A program made the position numbers and the translations under genes. The notes beneath the pieces were generated by a model that worked only from the letters and a program-made list of their open reading frames with translations, was not told where the DNA came from and made no database searches. Of a stretch of 64,000 nt of DNA, positions 46,773 to 59,354 are shown piece by piece (the first letter of the stretch is position 1; every line of letters starts with the position of its first letter). Source of the stretch: Delphinapterus leucas (Eukaryota; Chordata; Mammalia; Artiodactyla; Monodontidae); assembly GCF_002288925.2 (NCBI RefSeq), contig NW_022098069.1, positions 80,486,608 to 80,550,607 on the forward strand, given 5' to 3'.

Positions 46773-48645
46773 AATCACAATCAAAATCTCAACAAGTTAA
46801 TTTATGGGTATCACCTAACTGATTCTAAAGTTCATATGGAGAGGCAAGAGGCACATGCTCTTCCTTTTTAAGAGAAACCTTTTATTAAATATGATTCTTT
46901 AAATACATACCTTTCTCCTACCCTCACCCACTTGGGGGAAAAATAGAAAACCCCTACTCCCTCCATTTGGAGGATTCTATGTATAAAGGCTGAGATGGTG
47001 AGGATGAAGTATATTAAGAATAAGAATGAAGTTGGAGAACTGATGCTATTTGACTTCAGATTTTACTATATAGCTATAGTAATCAAAGAAGTGTTGTATT
47101 GGCAAAAGAATAGACATATCGATAAAACAGAATGGAGAGCCCAGAAATAGAGCTCCATAAGTATGATCAAAGGAGCAAAGGCAATACAATGAAGCGAAGA
47201 TAGCCTCTTACACAAATAGTGCTGGAATAACTAAACATCTACATGACAGGCAAAAAAAAAAAAAAGAATCTAGACAGAGAACTTATATTCTTCACAAAAA
47301 TTAACTCAAAATGGACCTACACCTAGATGAAGAAGAAAAAACTATAACACTCCTGGAAGATAACAGGAAGAAACCTAAATGACATTGAGTATAGCAATGA
47401 CTTTTAGATACAACACACCAAACACAAAAATCTATGAAAGAAATAATTGATAAATTGGACTTCATAAAAAACAAAACAAATAAAAACCCTCTGCTCTATG
47501 AAAGATAATTCAAGAGAATGAGAAGACAAGCCACATACTGGGAGAAAATATTTGCAAAAGACACATTTGATAAAGGACTGTTATCCAAAATATACAAAGA
47601 ACTCTTAAAACTTGGTAATAAGAAAACAGAAACCTGATTAAAAATGGGCCAAAGATCTTAACAGACACCTCACCAAAGAAAATATACAGATGACAAATAA
47701 GCATATGAAAAGACACTCCAAATCATACATCATCAGGGAAATGTAAATTAAGACAACAAGATACCACTAAACACCAACGGCCAAATCCAGAACACTGACA
47801 ACACTAAATGCTGGCTAGCATGTGCAGCAACAGGAATCATTCATCGTTGGGAATGAAAATGGGGGGGAATGCAAAATGGTACAGCCATTTTGGAAGACAG
47901 TTTGGTGATTTCTTACAAAACTCATCGACTCTGGCCATGTGTTCCATCAGTCATGCTCTTTGGTTTTTACCCAAAGAGGTGAAAACTTACATCCACAAGA
48001 AAACCTGCACACAGATGTTTATAACAACTTTATTCATAATTGCCCAAACTTGGAAGCATCCAAGCACCCAAGATATCTTTCAGTAGGTGAATGGATGAAG
48101 TGTGGTGCATCCAGACAAGGTATGTCATTCAGAGCTAAACAGAAATACACTATCAAGCCATGAAAAAATATGCAGGAAACTTAAATGCATATTAGTAAGT
48201 GAAAGAAGCCTACCTCAAAAGGCCTACATACTGTATGATTCCAACTATACAACATTCTGGAAAAGGTAAAATATGGAGACAGCAAAAAGATCAGTGTTTG
48301 CAGGGGTATTGGTGGTAGTGAGCAGAGATGAATAGGTGGAGCACAAAGGATTTTTAGGGTAAAACACTGTAATTTCTGATATTATAATGATGAATATATG
48401 TTATACATTTCCACAAACCCATAGAATGTACAACACCAAGAATGAACCCTAAGATGAACTATAGACTTTGGGTGATGATGTGTCAATTTTGGTTCAAACT
48501 TGGTAAAAAAAAATGTATCATTCTGGTGAGTTAAATTAATAATGGGGGAGGCTATGCATGTGTGGGGGCAGGGGTTACATGGGAAGTATCTATTCCTTCC
48601 TCACAATTTTGTTACAAACCCTAAACTACTCTAAAAATTGTTTTT
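46773..48645 (+). mobile_element. Old L1 (L1M-type), ORF2 3' part and 3' UTR
   Basis: Starts near CAATCACAATCAAAATCTCA (ORF2 'FNAI' zone) and runs through GATTCTAAAGTTCATATGG, AGAGCCCAGAAATAG, the decayed C-terminal region, and a 3' UTR with CACAAACCCATAGAATGTAC, AATAATGGGGGAGGCTATGC and a CTACTCTAAAAATT end. It parallels the element at 2383-4445. At about 46855-46985 roughly 120 bases interrupt the homology. No intact frame. Confidence 0.82.
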
Positions 48646-50713
48646 TTCCTAGTGGTAAGCTTAGACAAAATTGGAAATTATAGAATTGAATGCAGCAATT
48701 TAAAAATCAATTTTTTAAAAAAAATATTTGTTTCTCAATGCACATATTTTTTCTTGGCCACTCCCATTTAGCAAAGCAACTGGTCCCTGAATGTACTTGA
48801 AGACTGTCATAAGTATTTGTCTCTGAACTGCTTTCTACAAAATGTAAATTATTGCTTCTAGGATATATCTCCCTTGTCATTGTCGGGGACACTATCATTA
48901 GCAGGAAGTGCTACAATGAAATTGACCCTTGTGCATAATAGTGCTGGGCATAATAGTGCTGGGTCCCCGACCAAAAGAAAGTATTATTGACTGGTCTTTA
49001 ATATAATGTTCTATGTCAATACACAGAAAATATTTATCTTGCGTTTTGCAGTTATACTATGTTATATGAGTTTCAAAACAACACTAATTTTTCTCTACAT
49101 ATATCATTGAAATTTAGCAAAAACACAGTTTTCAGGTTTTTAAATTTTTTTTCTATTACCTTGTCTCAATCTTAAAGTCAGTCCTGAGCCCGTTGGAGAC
49201 TGGACATGGTATATTCAAGGGGGAGAAACAAACATGTATTTTAATCAACAGTTGACATGTATAAAACCCAGGAAATTTGAAATCTACAATCCTGTCATTC
49301 TAAGCAGGTGTGCAAGACAAACTCCTTAAAAGAGTTTTTTCCCCCAAGACCTTGACTATTTCTTTCTAAGGGGCTTCCAAGCTCTTCTGCTTGCACTTCT
49401 GCCCAGTCACGTCAGTTCATTTCCAGAGACACGTCTGCAACCCAGCAAAGAGCTCAGTTAAGGCTCATGATGGACTTCTATTATACAGTGAAATTATTAA
49501 TTCTATACATAGCATTAAATATACTGATCCATGTTTACTCATTTATTTTTCCCTCATCTCTAAATTTTGTTTTTCCATAGTTTGTTCTGAATGTTTTTCT
49601 TATTATTTGTATAAAATAATTGTTCTTGATCACTTTATTATTGTCTATATAGAGAGATACCTTTTTTTTTCCAATTTTATTTACTTGGATTTAAGATAAA
49701 GGAGAAATATCAACTATTTGATATGTTTTTTCCTCACAGCAATTGCAAGTCATAAAAATTGGTAAGCTCTTAAATTTACTAAGGTCTATGTCCATTAAAC
49801 TTCTAGTCAGTTATGAAGATGTATTACACTACTTCAGAGATGAAACTCCTTCCATACTAAGAAATTACGATTTCTATGTATTTTTCTTCTATACATAGCA
49901 CTACCTTCAGTTTACAATTTTTATATTCACCTTTGGAAACCACAGAGTCCCAAATTCCACCTTCAAATGATATTAAAAAATTAACTGTTTTGTTGAGAAA
50001 AAAATCATTTTTTTGAGATAAAAAGATTCACATGCTCTCACCCATGCTCCATCTGTAGTTCCACTCTCTACAGTGGCAACTTCAAGACACATTAAGTGTA
50101 TTGAATGCTTCCTAAAAAATGCCTGCACAACAGACCCACTGGGAAAGATGAAATCAGAGGAGTTCCAAAGTAAAAGGAATGTTCCCTTTGTCAGTAGGCT
50201 GGCTGATTGTGTATTCATTTTGATTGACTTTTAAGACTGATGGAAAGAAAGTAACTTTTCAGTGCAGAAACAATTACAGCAGGAACTGCTATCCTTTACT
50301 GAATGAACAATGCTATTTATAAAGGAAGAAAATTACAAAAGGTTTGTTTCCTGCTGCTAATTTTGCTAGGGTACTGAATTAGTATGACACTGCTGGGAGC
50401 TGCAGGAGACCTTTATGATACCTGAGGAGGAAGGAGGAGACCTGCTGAGTGGTGTTAATCATCAAAAGCTCCACTTAGTGAACATGTCAACAAAGGGACA
50501 GAGAAGAGCTATCCCTGCCTCCACCGCCCCCAAAGTCACCGTAGAAGGTAATGTTAAGTAAAATTGGAAGTGACCCAAATCCTTATTTTTTTTACTTGAA
50601 TCAGTTAGAGGTAAGAAATAAAATTCTTGGTGGGAACAAGTGGTTATGTTAAAAGAAAATCAACGGCAAAATTAGTCCATCTCTATTTTCTTTTTTTCAG
50701 CTCTGCATCTAAT
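48646..50713. other. Unassigned stretch
   Basis: No gene or named repeat recognised. GCATAATAGTGCTGGG occurs twice in tandem near 48934-48965. Confidence 0.4.
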
Positions 50714-51703
50714 TTATATTAGTTTGCTAGAGCTGCCTCAACAAAGTCCTATAAACATCGTGGCTTAAACAAACAGAAATTCATTGTTTAACAGTTCTGG
50801 AGTCTTGAAGTCCGAAATCAAAGTATCAGCATGTAACAAAGAAGAACAAACCTGACTCCATATTGGATCTGTTCCTTTAGCTCTAACCCCTGTGCTCTGT
50901 TGCCTGTGCTTAGTCATGCTGGCTGTACACGTTTGTAGATGAATGTTGCTTACAGCTTGAAATATACATGATAGCCCATTCTCAAGGCTCTGACCTTTAA
51001 AGGCATAACACTTTTCTATTCATATAGAGATAAAAAGTTGCAGAATAGAAAATAACAATTGTCCTGTTGGAGGTTTATAGGAACTCTGTGACTAGATCTA
51101 CTGGACAGCTGCAAGAACAAAGGGCTCTGGCACCAAGAAGTTTCCAACAACCAATCACACACCCTCTCCCCTTTTAGTATAAAAGAAGCCTGAATTCTAA
51201 CTTGGATAAGATGGTTCTTTGGGACACTAGTCCACCATCTTCTCGGTCTGCTGGCTTTCCAAATAAAGTCACTATTCCTTGCCCCAATAACTCGTCTCTC
51301 GATTTATTGGCCTGTGGTATGGCAAGAAGTATGAGCTTGGACTCAGTAACAAGCAGGATTAGATCTTTCTTAAGGTCGAGAAAAGAAGTGGTTCCATGCC
51401 TCTCCTCTAGCTTCTGGAGGTTTGCTGGCAATCCTTGTCATGTAGAAACATCACCCATCTCCGCCTTCATGTTCATATGGCTCTCTTCCTGTTTGTGTAC
51501 CTATCTCTAAATTTCCTTATTTTATAAGGACACCACTCATATTGGATCAGGGCCCACCCTAATGACCTCATATTAGTTTGATTATCTATGTAAAGAGATC
51601 CTATATCCAAATCAAATCATATTCTGAGGTGCTCAGGGTTAGGACTGCAACATACTAGAGTAATTTGGAGGTGGGTGGGGAGATGTACAATTCAACCACA
51701 ACA
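50714..51703 (-). mobile_element. MLT1 LTR (ERVL-MaLR), antisense, split by a younger LTR
   Basis: Left part (50714-50831): TTAGTTTGCTAGAGCTGCCT, GTGGCTTAAACAAACAG, AACAGTTCTGGAGTCTTGAA, GTCCGAAATCAAAGTATCAG. Right part (51352-51703): CTCTAGCTTCTGGAGGTTTG, TTATTTTATAAGGACACCAC, ATATTGGATCAGGGCCCACC, CTAATGACCTCATATTAG and ACAATTCAACCACAACA. Together they form one antisense MLT1 LTR with the solo LTR at 50832-51351 between them. Confidence 0.88.
50832..51351 (+). mobile_element. Class-I-like (ERV1) solo LTR with 4-bp target-site duplication
   Basis: A 520-base element starting TGTAAC and ending GTAACA, with AGCA on each side (50828-50831 and 51352-51355), a 4-bp duplication typical of gammaretrovirus-like integration. 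Internal features in order: CCAAT box (51151-51155), TATA box TATAAAAG (51179-51186), AATAAA (51262-51267), then U5. No internal viral genes, so it is a solo LTR. Its promoter elements look intact by eye; activity is unknown. Confidence 0.88.
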
Positions 51704-53180
51704 TGATTAAAAAATAATTATGAATAAGTTGGACTTTCAATCTATAGCTAAAACAAGTTAAAGTTTGCTTGACGGATGAAACATACATTTATCAAAAAGT
51801 TTGCAAGGGGCAGAAGATGGAAATGTGTATATATTAAAGCTCTCTGAAATATCTGCAAATTAAAACTTTGTTGTTGTATTATTTATAGTCAATTGAATGT
51901 TAACTCTGTAACCCAGTTTTTTACATGAAGAAACCAAATCTACCTTGATGTTGAAAGTCCTGAAGAAATTACAAAGCTAATCAGAGATAAGACATGCCAG
52001 TTCAGCATAAAAACTAACAGAGCACCCCAAAACAGAAGGCAGACACAGTTTACTCTTTCTGGGTAAATTTGCTGCTCAGTAGGTCTTTCACCTTTGGGTG
52101 GCCACAAAATATGCAACTATTATTATTTTTTATTTTGCTAAATGAATAAGGTCATCATGTGTAGGTTCTGGAGTAAAGAGTAAATCTTAAAGATATACAT
52201 GGTATCTCCGTGGGCAAATAGAATTTTCATCAGAAGGAAGAACACTGCCAAAGAGAATTAACATAGTATGTGTCGGTGCTGAACATAAGAGGATCATATT
52301 TTAAATTTCACAAGCCATGTAACAGCTCTGCTGTTATAAGGTCACTGCAGGAATGATTACTACAAGGGTTATTTTTCACTTTATAGGAGGCAAATGCCAA
52401 TTGGAACATGATAATGCCTTGAATCATCAGTGACTGTATTGGACGTATCTTGCAAACACATGTGGTTTCTACACCATCCATGTATCCTAGGATTGACAAT
52501 TATCCTATGAGAAAACTGTTGCCAAGACAGCTTGAATAACATAGTTTTTTTTGTTGGTTTGTTTGTTTTAAATTTTAAGCCATGCAGCTGTGGAAGGCCT
52601 ATTCCCTTCTTCATAGTTTCCCTTTGATCTGGGTTTAAAATATGGGATTCTTGCCTCCCTGAAGCTATTTCCAGTGGTTGGGGACTGACAGAGAAGTCTG
52701 ACCACTGACCTCTTCCCATATTCAGCTAATTATGTTTGACAAGAAAATCTTGATTCAATCACAACATTTAGCGACTCATTTCTTCTCCAGAACATTTAAG
52801 GTCTTCTAGAATACTTCAAAACCAGCTGCTGTGCCATTTGCCCATGTTTAGTCAAATGAAGGATTTTAATACATTATATTATGATGAAAGCAGGCCACGT
52901 TTGCCAACATGAAACAGTAATAACTTATGTGAGAGTTTTATACATCTGTAAAGTACTCATGTCATGCCTTTTTCTTTTTAAACTAAACTTTGTCTCTGGA
53001 AATGGACTGGCAGACAGTAATGCTATTAATGTCACTTATAGCATTGGGAGTTCATATTTATGAAATAATTTTTAAGAAAAATACCTACCCAAATGCTGAA
53101 AGAATTTTAATTTTTAGAACCTCACTTAGCGTTTTTCTTTGTGGTTAAACTCACTGTGCTTATCCAGCACTAACTCCCCA
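51704..53180. other. Unassigned stretch
   Basis: No gene or named repeat recognised. The 112-codon minus-strand frame (52381-52719) shows no domain I know and sits in ordinary AT-rich sequence. Confidence 0.4.
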
Positions 53181-53182
53181 CA

Positions 53183-53242
53183 AGACCTAGCATAACATGT
53201 ACCACACAACAAGTACTCAACATCTACTGAATGAATAGAACT
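53183..53242 (+). mobile_element. L2 3' end, sense
   Basis: AGACCTAGCATAACATGTAC, AACAAGTACTCAACATCTAC then TGAATGAATAG match the L2 3' end. Confidence 0.55.
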
Positions 53243-53289
53243 CTTATGAGGATAACAGGTAATTATTTCGAGCTTTAAAAACATTCACT

Positions 53290-53480
53290 ACATCCTTTTC
53301 AAAGCACTTAAAATTTATCATCCCGCTTAGTTATCATAGCAGCCCTAGGAAGTAAGTGCTATTTTACAGAGGAAGGAAAGGCTAAATGAGGTGCTAAACA
53401 TTAACAGAGTACACACAGATGGGCTTTGTACCCAGGTTGCAACCCATCAGAACCTGTGCTGTAACTATTATACGGTACTA
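53290..53480 (-). mobile_element. MIR, antisense
   Basis: CATAGCAGCCCTAGGAAGTA, CTATTTTACAGAGGAAGGAA, AGTACACACAGATGGG and AACCTGTGCTGTAACTATTA follow antisense MIR order. Confidence 0.7.
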
Positions 53481-54554
53481 CTTTTTAAGTATGGAGATAT
53501 TTAATAAATAAAAGGTGCTGGAAAACATGTTCTGTTTTTATTACAGAATAATGTTATAATGCCTGGTGGCATTGAACCGAGAAAGTTCCGTGAGATTGTT
53601 AAACCAAAGGCATCATTTCCTTCCTAGGTCAAGGCAGCCTTGGTGTTTTTATTCTACTAAGTTTACGTGTAGAATTATGACCATCAGATATGCTTGCAAT
53701 GATTTAGCACAAGTTCACCATCTTAGGTTTTCACCATGAAGAATCCTTAAATAGAAAAATGTTAATAACTACTCTCCTGTATCCCCCCACCAAAAAACAG
53801 AGCAAAAGAAAACAAAATCAGCCAACTAGGCTCATGTAAAAATAAGTAAGTTCTTTATGCTTTCAGGGTGTATTCATGTGAGCACAGCAATGATGGACAA
53901 TAATTATGGATTATCTAATTCAAAGTCATTATTCAACAGATTTTTTTAAAAAACCAGTATTTTGACAGTAACCAATTTATACTGAAATGTTGTTTAATTT
54001 AGATATACTGTAATACATGGAGGAATGATTAATAGAATAGAAATAAACCCTGTGACATTACATGCCCTCTCCTGCTAGTTTAGATAGGATATGCTAACTA
54101 CTTGACCATGCTTGAGTCATACATCCCAGCACTGGAAGCATTTTCTCATTTAAAGACCATTATTGTTTGTGAAATTTTCAGCATATGTATGCAATGGTAT
54201 TTTTTTGGTCATTTTTTTAATCTCAATTTTATATAATTTTAATGAAAATTATTTTTTAAAATTTCTTACTGATTTTTAAGGACTGGAAGAGAGCAAATCT
54301 ATGTGTTTAATCAGTGGCAGTATACCTAGATTTAAATATATTTTATAGCTATATCAAGGAGGTAGATACATAACTGATGCATGAATCTGAGGGGCAAATC
54401 TCACATAAGGAGAACAGAGGAGGAACAGGCATTACTATATTTAGTAACTGGCCATTTATTTTGGACTGATTACCTTGGCTAATTCCAAACGTTGTAGGAT
54501 TACTCAGTTACAGGATCTTCTGGTGTGGGGTGATTTCTTCCGTTCCCTGAAATT
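53481..54554. other. Unassigned AT-rich stretch
   Basis: Nothing recognised. Confidence 0.45.
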
Positions 54555-54606
54555 ATATCTTTATTTAGTCATAAATAAAGATATCATAAATATCTTTATT
54601 TATGAC
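54555..54606. repeat. Overlapping perfect palindromes (two alternative hairpins)
   Basis: Hairpin one: ATATCTTTATTTA (54555-54567), loop GTCA, exact complement (54572-54584). Hairpin two: GTCATAAATAAAGATAT (54568-54584), loop CATAA, exact complement (54590-54606). The middle arm is shared, so the hairpins are mutually exclusive. Arms are perfect, 13 and 17 bases. Confidence 0.97.
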
Positions 54607-55238
54607 TTACTGGTAAATAACATGTTTGAACTTTGAAGAACAGAACAAACAGGATCGGCTTAATCTGGAAATACCTGAGGTTCCTAGTTGTTACTGTTGT
54701 TTGAATTGTTTCAAATACGGCGCTGAAATTGGAGAAACATAACACGAAAGGCTTCCTTGAATGAACACTCGTTTAGTTTCCTCTAAAAGGAAGAGTATAT
54801 TATTTGTGCGTGGTCTGTGGTGCCTGTTGACTTACGACTAGAACAGCTGGACAAAATGTAGCCACGGAACTCAAATCCACATTTCAGAAACACCTGTTAG
54901 CCTAGAGGTGTGGCTGCTGTGCAGGACTTAAGCATGCTTAGACCACTGGCTTGTGCATGTTGGGGAGGTTATAAATATCACCCATTACGTTGTGTACCCC
55001 AATGCAAAAAAATGAAGTCATTATTGAACACCTGCCAATGGATCGATGTCAACCTTTTTTTTTCCCCACAGGCTGAGAAGAAATACACTCAAGCAGGATT
55101 CTCCCATTTCAGATCACATAGTGGAATTCAGCACTCTTGGTTTGGTCCGCCTATTTTTGTATGAACGTGTGCTGAGATTGTAGCTCCGTTTACAAGAACA
55201 GCATCATTGTCCAGAGCTCCAGGGTTTATTATTGGAAG
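54607..55238. other. Unassigned stretch
   Basis: No gene recognised; the 84-codon frame at 54910 has no support. Confidence 0.4.
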
Positions 55239-55604
55239 TGCTATGGGCTGAATGTTTGTGTCCCCTAAAAATTCATTTGTTGAAATCCTAATGCCCAAAG
55301 TGATGGTATTAGGATATGCGGCCTTTGGGAGGTGTTTAGGTCATGAGGGTACAGTCCTCCTGAATGGGATTCATGCTCTTGTAAGAGACCTCATAGAGCT
55401 CCTTAGCCTCTTCTGCCAAGTGATGTTACAGCAAAAAGACAGCTGTCTATGAAATAGTAAGTGGACTCTCACCAGGCACTGAATGGTCCATCACCATGAT
55501 CTTGGACGTTCTAGCCTCCAGAACTTGAGGACAATAAAATTCTATTGTTTATAAGCCATTCAGTTTTTTATACTTTGTTATAGCAGCCCAAACAGACTAA
55601 GACA
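55239..55604 (+). mobile_element. MST-type LTR (ERVL-MaLR), sense
   Basis: Starts TGCTATGGGCTGAATGTTTG and ends AACAGACTAAGACA. Internal blocks: TTGAAATCCTAATGCCCAAA, GTGATGGTATTAGGATATGC, AGCCTCCAGAACTTGAGG, the AATAAA signal and GTTTATAAGCCATTCAG. A 5-base duplication with one mismatch (GGAAG 55234-55238; GGAGG 55605-55609) matches the MaLR pattern. Complete solo LTR. The 66-codon frame inside is not a gene. Confidence 0.93.
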
Positions 55605-55609
55605 GGAGG

Positions 55610-57535
55610 GTTTGGAGATCAGTCCTGCCTATGCTTACTGGAACTGGGAAAAAAAAAAAAATTCATGTTTTCTATAGCTTTGAGGTGCCTCATGTTTGGG
55701 CTTTTGAGGAGGGCAGAATGTGGTGTCTTTAGTAACAGGCTTTATTCCATAAACGCTATGCTTCCACAACAATGGGGTTGGTTTCACTAAAAGAAAACTA
55801 CGCTACCCTTTTCATTTGTGCTTCTTCTGACAGTAGGGGGAAAAGTGATGGCTGTGCTCCATCATTTCCTTTTCCCCCTTTCACCCCACTGGCTCCACCT
55901 CAACTAATTGATTCAACTTGAGTAATGACCAGTGAGAAGTCATAGATGGGTTCTCATCTGCATCCCCATTCAAATATAGAAATGTGTTTGTTCATCCTGC
56001 TGGTTGGTTGTGGAGCACAAGTTGTCTTACTGTGCAGCATTTAGCTGAGAGTCTTTTCAATCATCTTCTGACTGTGGATCATTCTAGAAAGGAGAAATGA
56101 TGATGTCTTACTTCGTAGCACACTGGCCACCTATATCTTCCCCTTATTGGAGAAAATAGATTGCAAATTTTCCTGTATCATTGTAAGCAGCATTATGAAG
56201 TTTTCTTGGAGAGGTGATTAGAAAACATCTGTAATCATTGCTGAAAGGACAATCTGCATGAGCTAGTTAATCCAACACTCCTCCTCTCTGGCCAGCAGGA
56301 TATAAGAAATGAGACCCTCTGGTTTCTTCAGTAGAATCCTATTTTGAATCACAAAAAATACACAGCTTCATGTTAAATTCAAATGGCTTTTTAATAGGCT
56401 GTCCAGTTTTTCTCTGGAACACACAAAAAAAGGCACTGCTGAACGAAGTGGGCTATCACAGCTGTGAGAGGTGAGATCTGTGAGTTTGGAGAGCAGTTTA
56501 GCCCAGTTAAAAAAAATACGATATTGTATGCATGGTGTTTTTCTCTTTAGTACCATATTCTTAAGCCTCAGGGACTGGAAAATGTAGACAAACTCACTAA
56601 TGCTGTTTCAGTCAGGGACATATTCTTGGTCTTTGGCAAAATGTAAAAATTTCCTGAAACCTTTTTCCAATTTGAACTTGTCTAGAGCTCACAAGTACTA
56701 GTATATCAGGTTCAGAGGAAACTACAAAGCAGGTATGTCATGAGAAATATTCTAAGAGCCGGCAATCAGAGAGACAATCTAAGACGAAGATCTATGTGGA
56801 AAACCCAGATGAAACAGCTCAGGAGACGAAAATGACAAGCAAAAAATCCAGGAACCAACAGGGTAGGGCAAAGAACTGAACGTTAAAAAGTTATATGGAA
56901 GTATGAACAAATTAGAAAAATGTTGTGAACAAACTAGGACAGAAGACCCATGATTCAAATGCCAGCCAATGTCCTTTATTGCTTGGCGACTGGCTAGCAT
57001 ATGATGGATTCAGGATGGCAAACTACCTGGGATCATCATAGGCAGGGCTGGGTATTGTTTACATTATTGAAGTAAATGTTATCACCCAAGAGGTTGGTGA
57101 AAGTGAGAAAAGAAGTCAAGATAGACTCCAGGAAATCATGAGTTTCAAATTAGGGGTCAAAGAGGGAGGGTCCACAAAGAAGGCAGGAGGGTCAGAATGA
57201 TGGCCCAAGGGAGCCAACGAAGAGGGGTGTTCCGGAAAGGAGGTGGGAGTGGTAAAAGGTCAAATGCTAAAGAGAATGGGAAGAGCTGGAAAATACAAGT
57301 TACTGTGGCAATTGGACAGCTATTGGTTCAATGAGAACAGTTTCAGTGCATCAGTGTGGCTGAAGTTAGAGGTATGAACTAGACAGTAAATCAGGTGTGA
57401 AAGTAAAGAGGCAAATGGAGGAAAAGAGTTGATTTGAGAGTGGACTGCTTATTTTTCTCATGGGAGGGAATTGCTTACATCTATAGGTAAAGAAAGAGGT
57501 AAAAATCAAGAACGTTTTTTGTAGACATTTAAAAT
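55610..57535. other. Unassigned stretch
   Basis: No gene or named repeat. Purine-rich at about 57110-57260. Confidence 0.4.
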
Positions 57536-57551
57536 TATATATATATATATA
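57536..57551 (+). repeat. Short (AT)n run
   Basis: (AT)8-like run next to the SINE tail. Confidence 0.8.
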
Positions 57552-57869
57552 TTTTTTTTTTAATTTGTTTTTGGCTGCGTTGGGTCTTCGTTGCTGTGCA
57601 CGGGCTTTCTCTAGTTGCAGCGAGCGGGGGCTACTCTTTTTTGCGGTGCAGGGGCTTCTCATTGAGGTGGCTTCTCTTGTTGTGGAGCACGGGCTCTAGG
57701 CGCGCAGACTTCCGTAGTTGTGGTTTGGGGGCTCTAGAGCGCAGGCTCAGTAGTTGTGGCACACGGGCTTAATTGCTCCATAGCATGAGGGATCTTCCCG
57801 GACCAGGGCTCGAACCCATGTCCCCTGCATTGGCAGGTGGGTTCTTAACCACTGCGCCACCAGGGAAGC
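57552..57869 (-). mobile_element. CHR-type SINE, antisense, long-body subtype
   Basis: Antisense head CACTGCGCCACCAGGGAAGC at the right, with GCATTGGCAGGTGGGTTCTT and CGGACCAGGGCTCGAACCC (B box) before it, body units such as TAGTTGTGGCACACGGGCT, and a T run (57552-57561) representing the A tail. Inserted into TA-rich DNA, so flanking duplications (TATATT-like) are ambiguous. Confidence 0.93.
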
Positions 57870-58489
57870 TATATTTTATATAAAACTATATTTTTATATA
57901 AAATTGTACATTTCTATTTATATGTGGAGGTAGGGTATGGTGAGTCAGAGTATAGAAATTAAACTTATGTTTCCATACCAAGAACTGGAAAAATAAGTAA
58001 CCCATAATGAATTAGGAGCCTGGGTGAGTTTTGACATCAAATTAATATTATGATCCCTTGACAGAAAGCAACACTAAAGTAGAGCAATCCTCTTCCTCTC
58101 CCGTCACTGTCACTCCTGCCCAGAAACCTGGTGGTCTTGTGGTCAGAGCTAAATGAATCAAACTGTGTGGCTAATGCTTTGTGGCTCTCAAAGAGATGTA
58201 TTTGAATCTATGAATCCATGTTTAGGAGACAGGAACAGTGAAAGACAGTGCCCCATCCCACCCCTCCATGCACATATCATGTCCACATATACTGTAAAAT
58301 CATTGGGAATTCCTGACATTAAAGGTAAAGCTGGAGGTGCATGATATGCTAGATTTTTTGATTTGACAAAGGGAATATCTGAAATATATAAGCATTCCTA
58401 AAAATAACACTTAAACGATTTATTTTAAACAGTCAAGCAAATGAGTAACCATAACAAATGTTTTGCCTCCTAACTATAATTAGGAAATT
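57870..58489. other. Unassigned stretch
   Basis: Nothing recognised. Confidence 0.45.
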
Positions 58490-58930
58490 TTTTAAAATGC
58501 AAATAATTAAATACAGATCTCCCATTCTCTTGCTGCTCAGAGATTATTATTGTTAATATTTTGGTGCTTTTACTTTGAAAATTTTAAATTTATTTGAATC
58601 TGATAGACATATAGGAAAAAGCCTGTTTTCATTTAAATACGCATAATCATTTTCCAGTGTTAACAACTGTGTAAAAATAGTTGAAATATTTTTATTATAT
58701 TCCATCATATGTCAGCAAATTGATTTATATGAAAATGTCTTAGTGTTGAAATTTAGGGAATAAATTAATCATAAGCATGTGGTGCATTTATATGGTATTT
58801 CAGGATTTTCCCTTGGTATATGTTTTCGGAAGTAGAATTACTGAGCCAAATATATAAAAATTTAAATGGATCTTGATGTTGCAAAATTTTCCACAAATGT
58901 TGACCCAGTATAAATTGCCAAAAGCCTGCC
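58490..58930 (-). mobile_element. Possible old L1M fragment, antisense
   Basis: TTTTATTATATTCCATCATA, TTTGGAAGTAGAATTACTGAG-like and CACAAATGTTGACCCAGTAT match the order of an antisense L1M 3' region ('attccatcgtatgg', 'gaagtggaattgctgggtca', 'ttgccaaattgcc'). Confidence 0.5.
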
Positions 58931-59354
58931 TGTTTCTCTTTGCTCTCAATAAACTGCCTATTGCCTAGTCTCATTAAATACACATTTTCTTTTGGTAAGA
59001 AAGTATTTTACTGTTTATATTAAACAGTACATTTTCCTTGATGATACACATTTTTAAAACCTTGAAATATTATCTGTTTATTTACCTGAAGTTTAAAATG
59101 CCCTCAATAATGCCCACTTCATGGGATAGACTAATCCACGATTGAACATATATGTGTAAAATTCAGGGAAAGGAGGAGTTGAGGATTTGGGAAGAATGAA
59201 AGGTCAAGTGATGTACCTGACACATATGCTAAGAAGTCATGAAAACAAGGAGTTTGAGGCTCATAGACTAAGAAAAAAAGAATGGTCCAAGGGACTGAAG
59301 ATCCCAATGATACTATAAAAAATTAGTAAACAGAAACCTAAATTAAATAGTCAG
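58931..59354. other. Unassigned stretch, may include U3 of the following LTR
   Basis: Nothing recognised with confidence. Confidence 0.35.

Noticed and set aside
49391..49699. 102-codon plus-strand frame with a hydrophobic end
   Set aside because: The hydrophobic stretch comes from T-rich DNA, which yields Phe/Leu/Ile codons by composition. No start context or homology.
52381..52719. 112-codon minus-strand frame
   Set aside because: Low-complexity composition, no known domain, and no supporting neighbouring exon signals.
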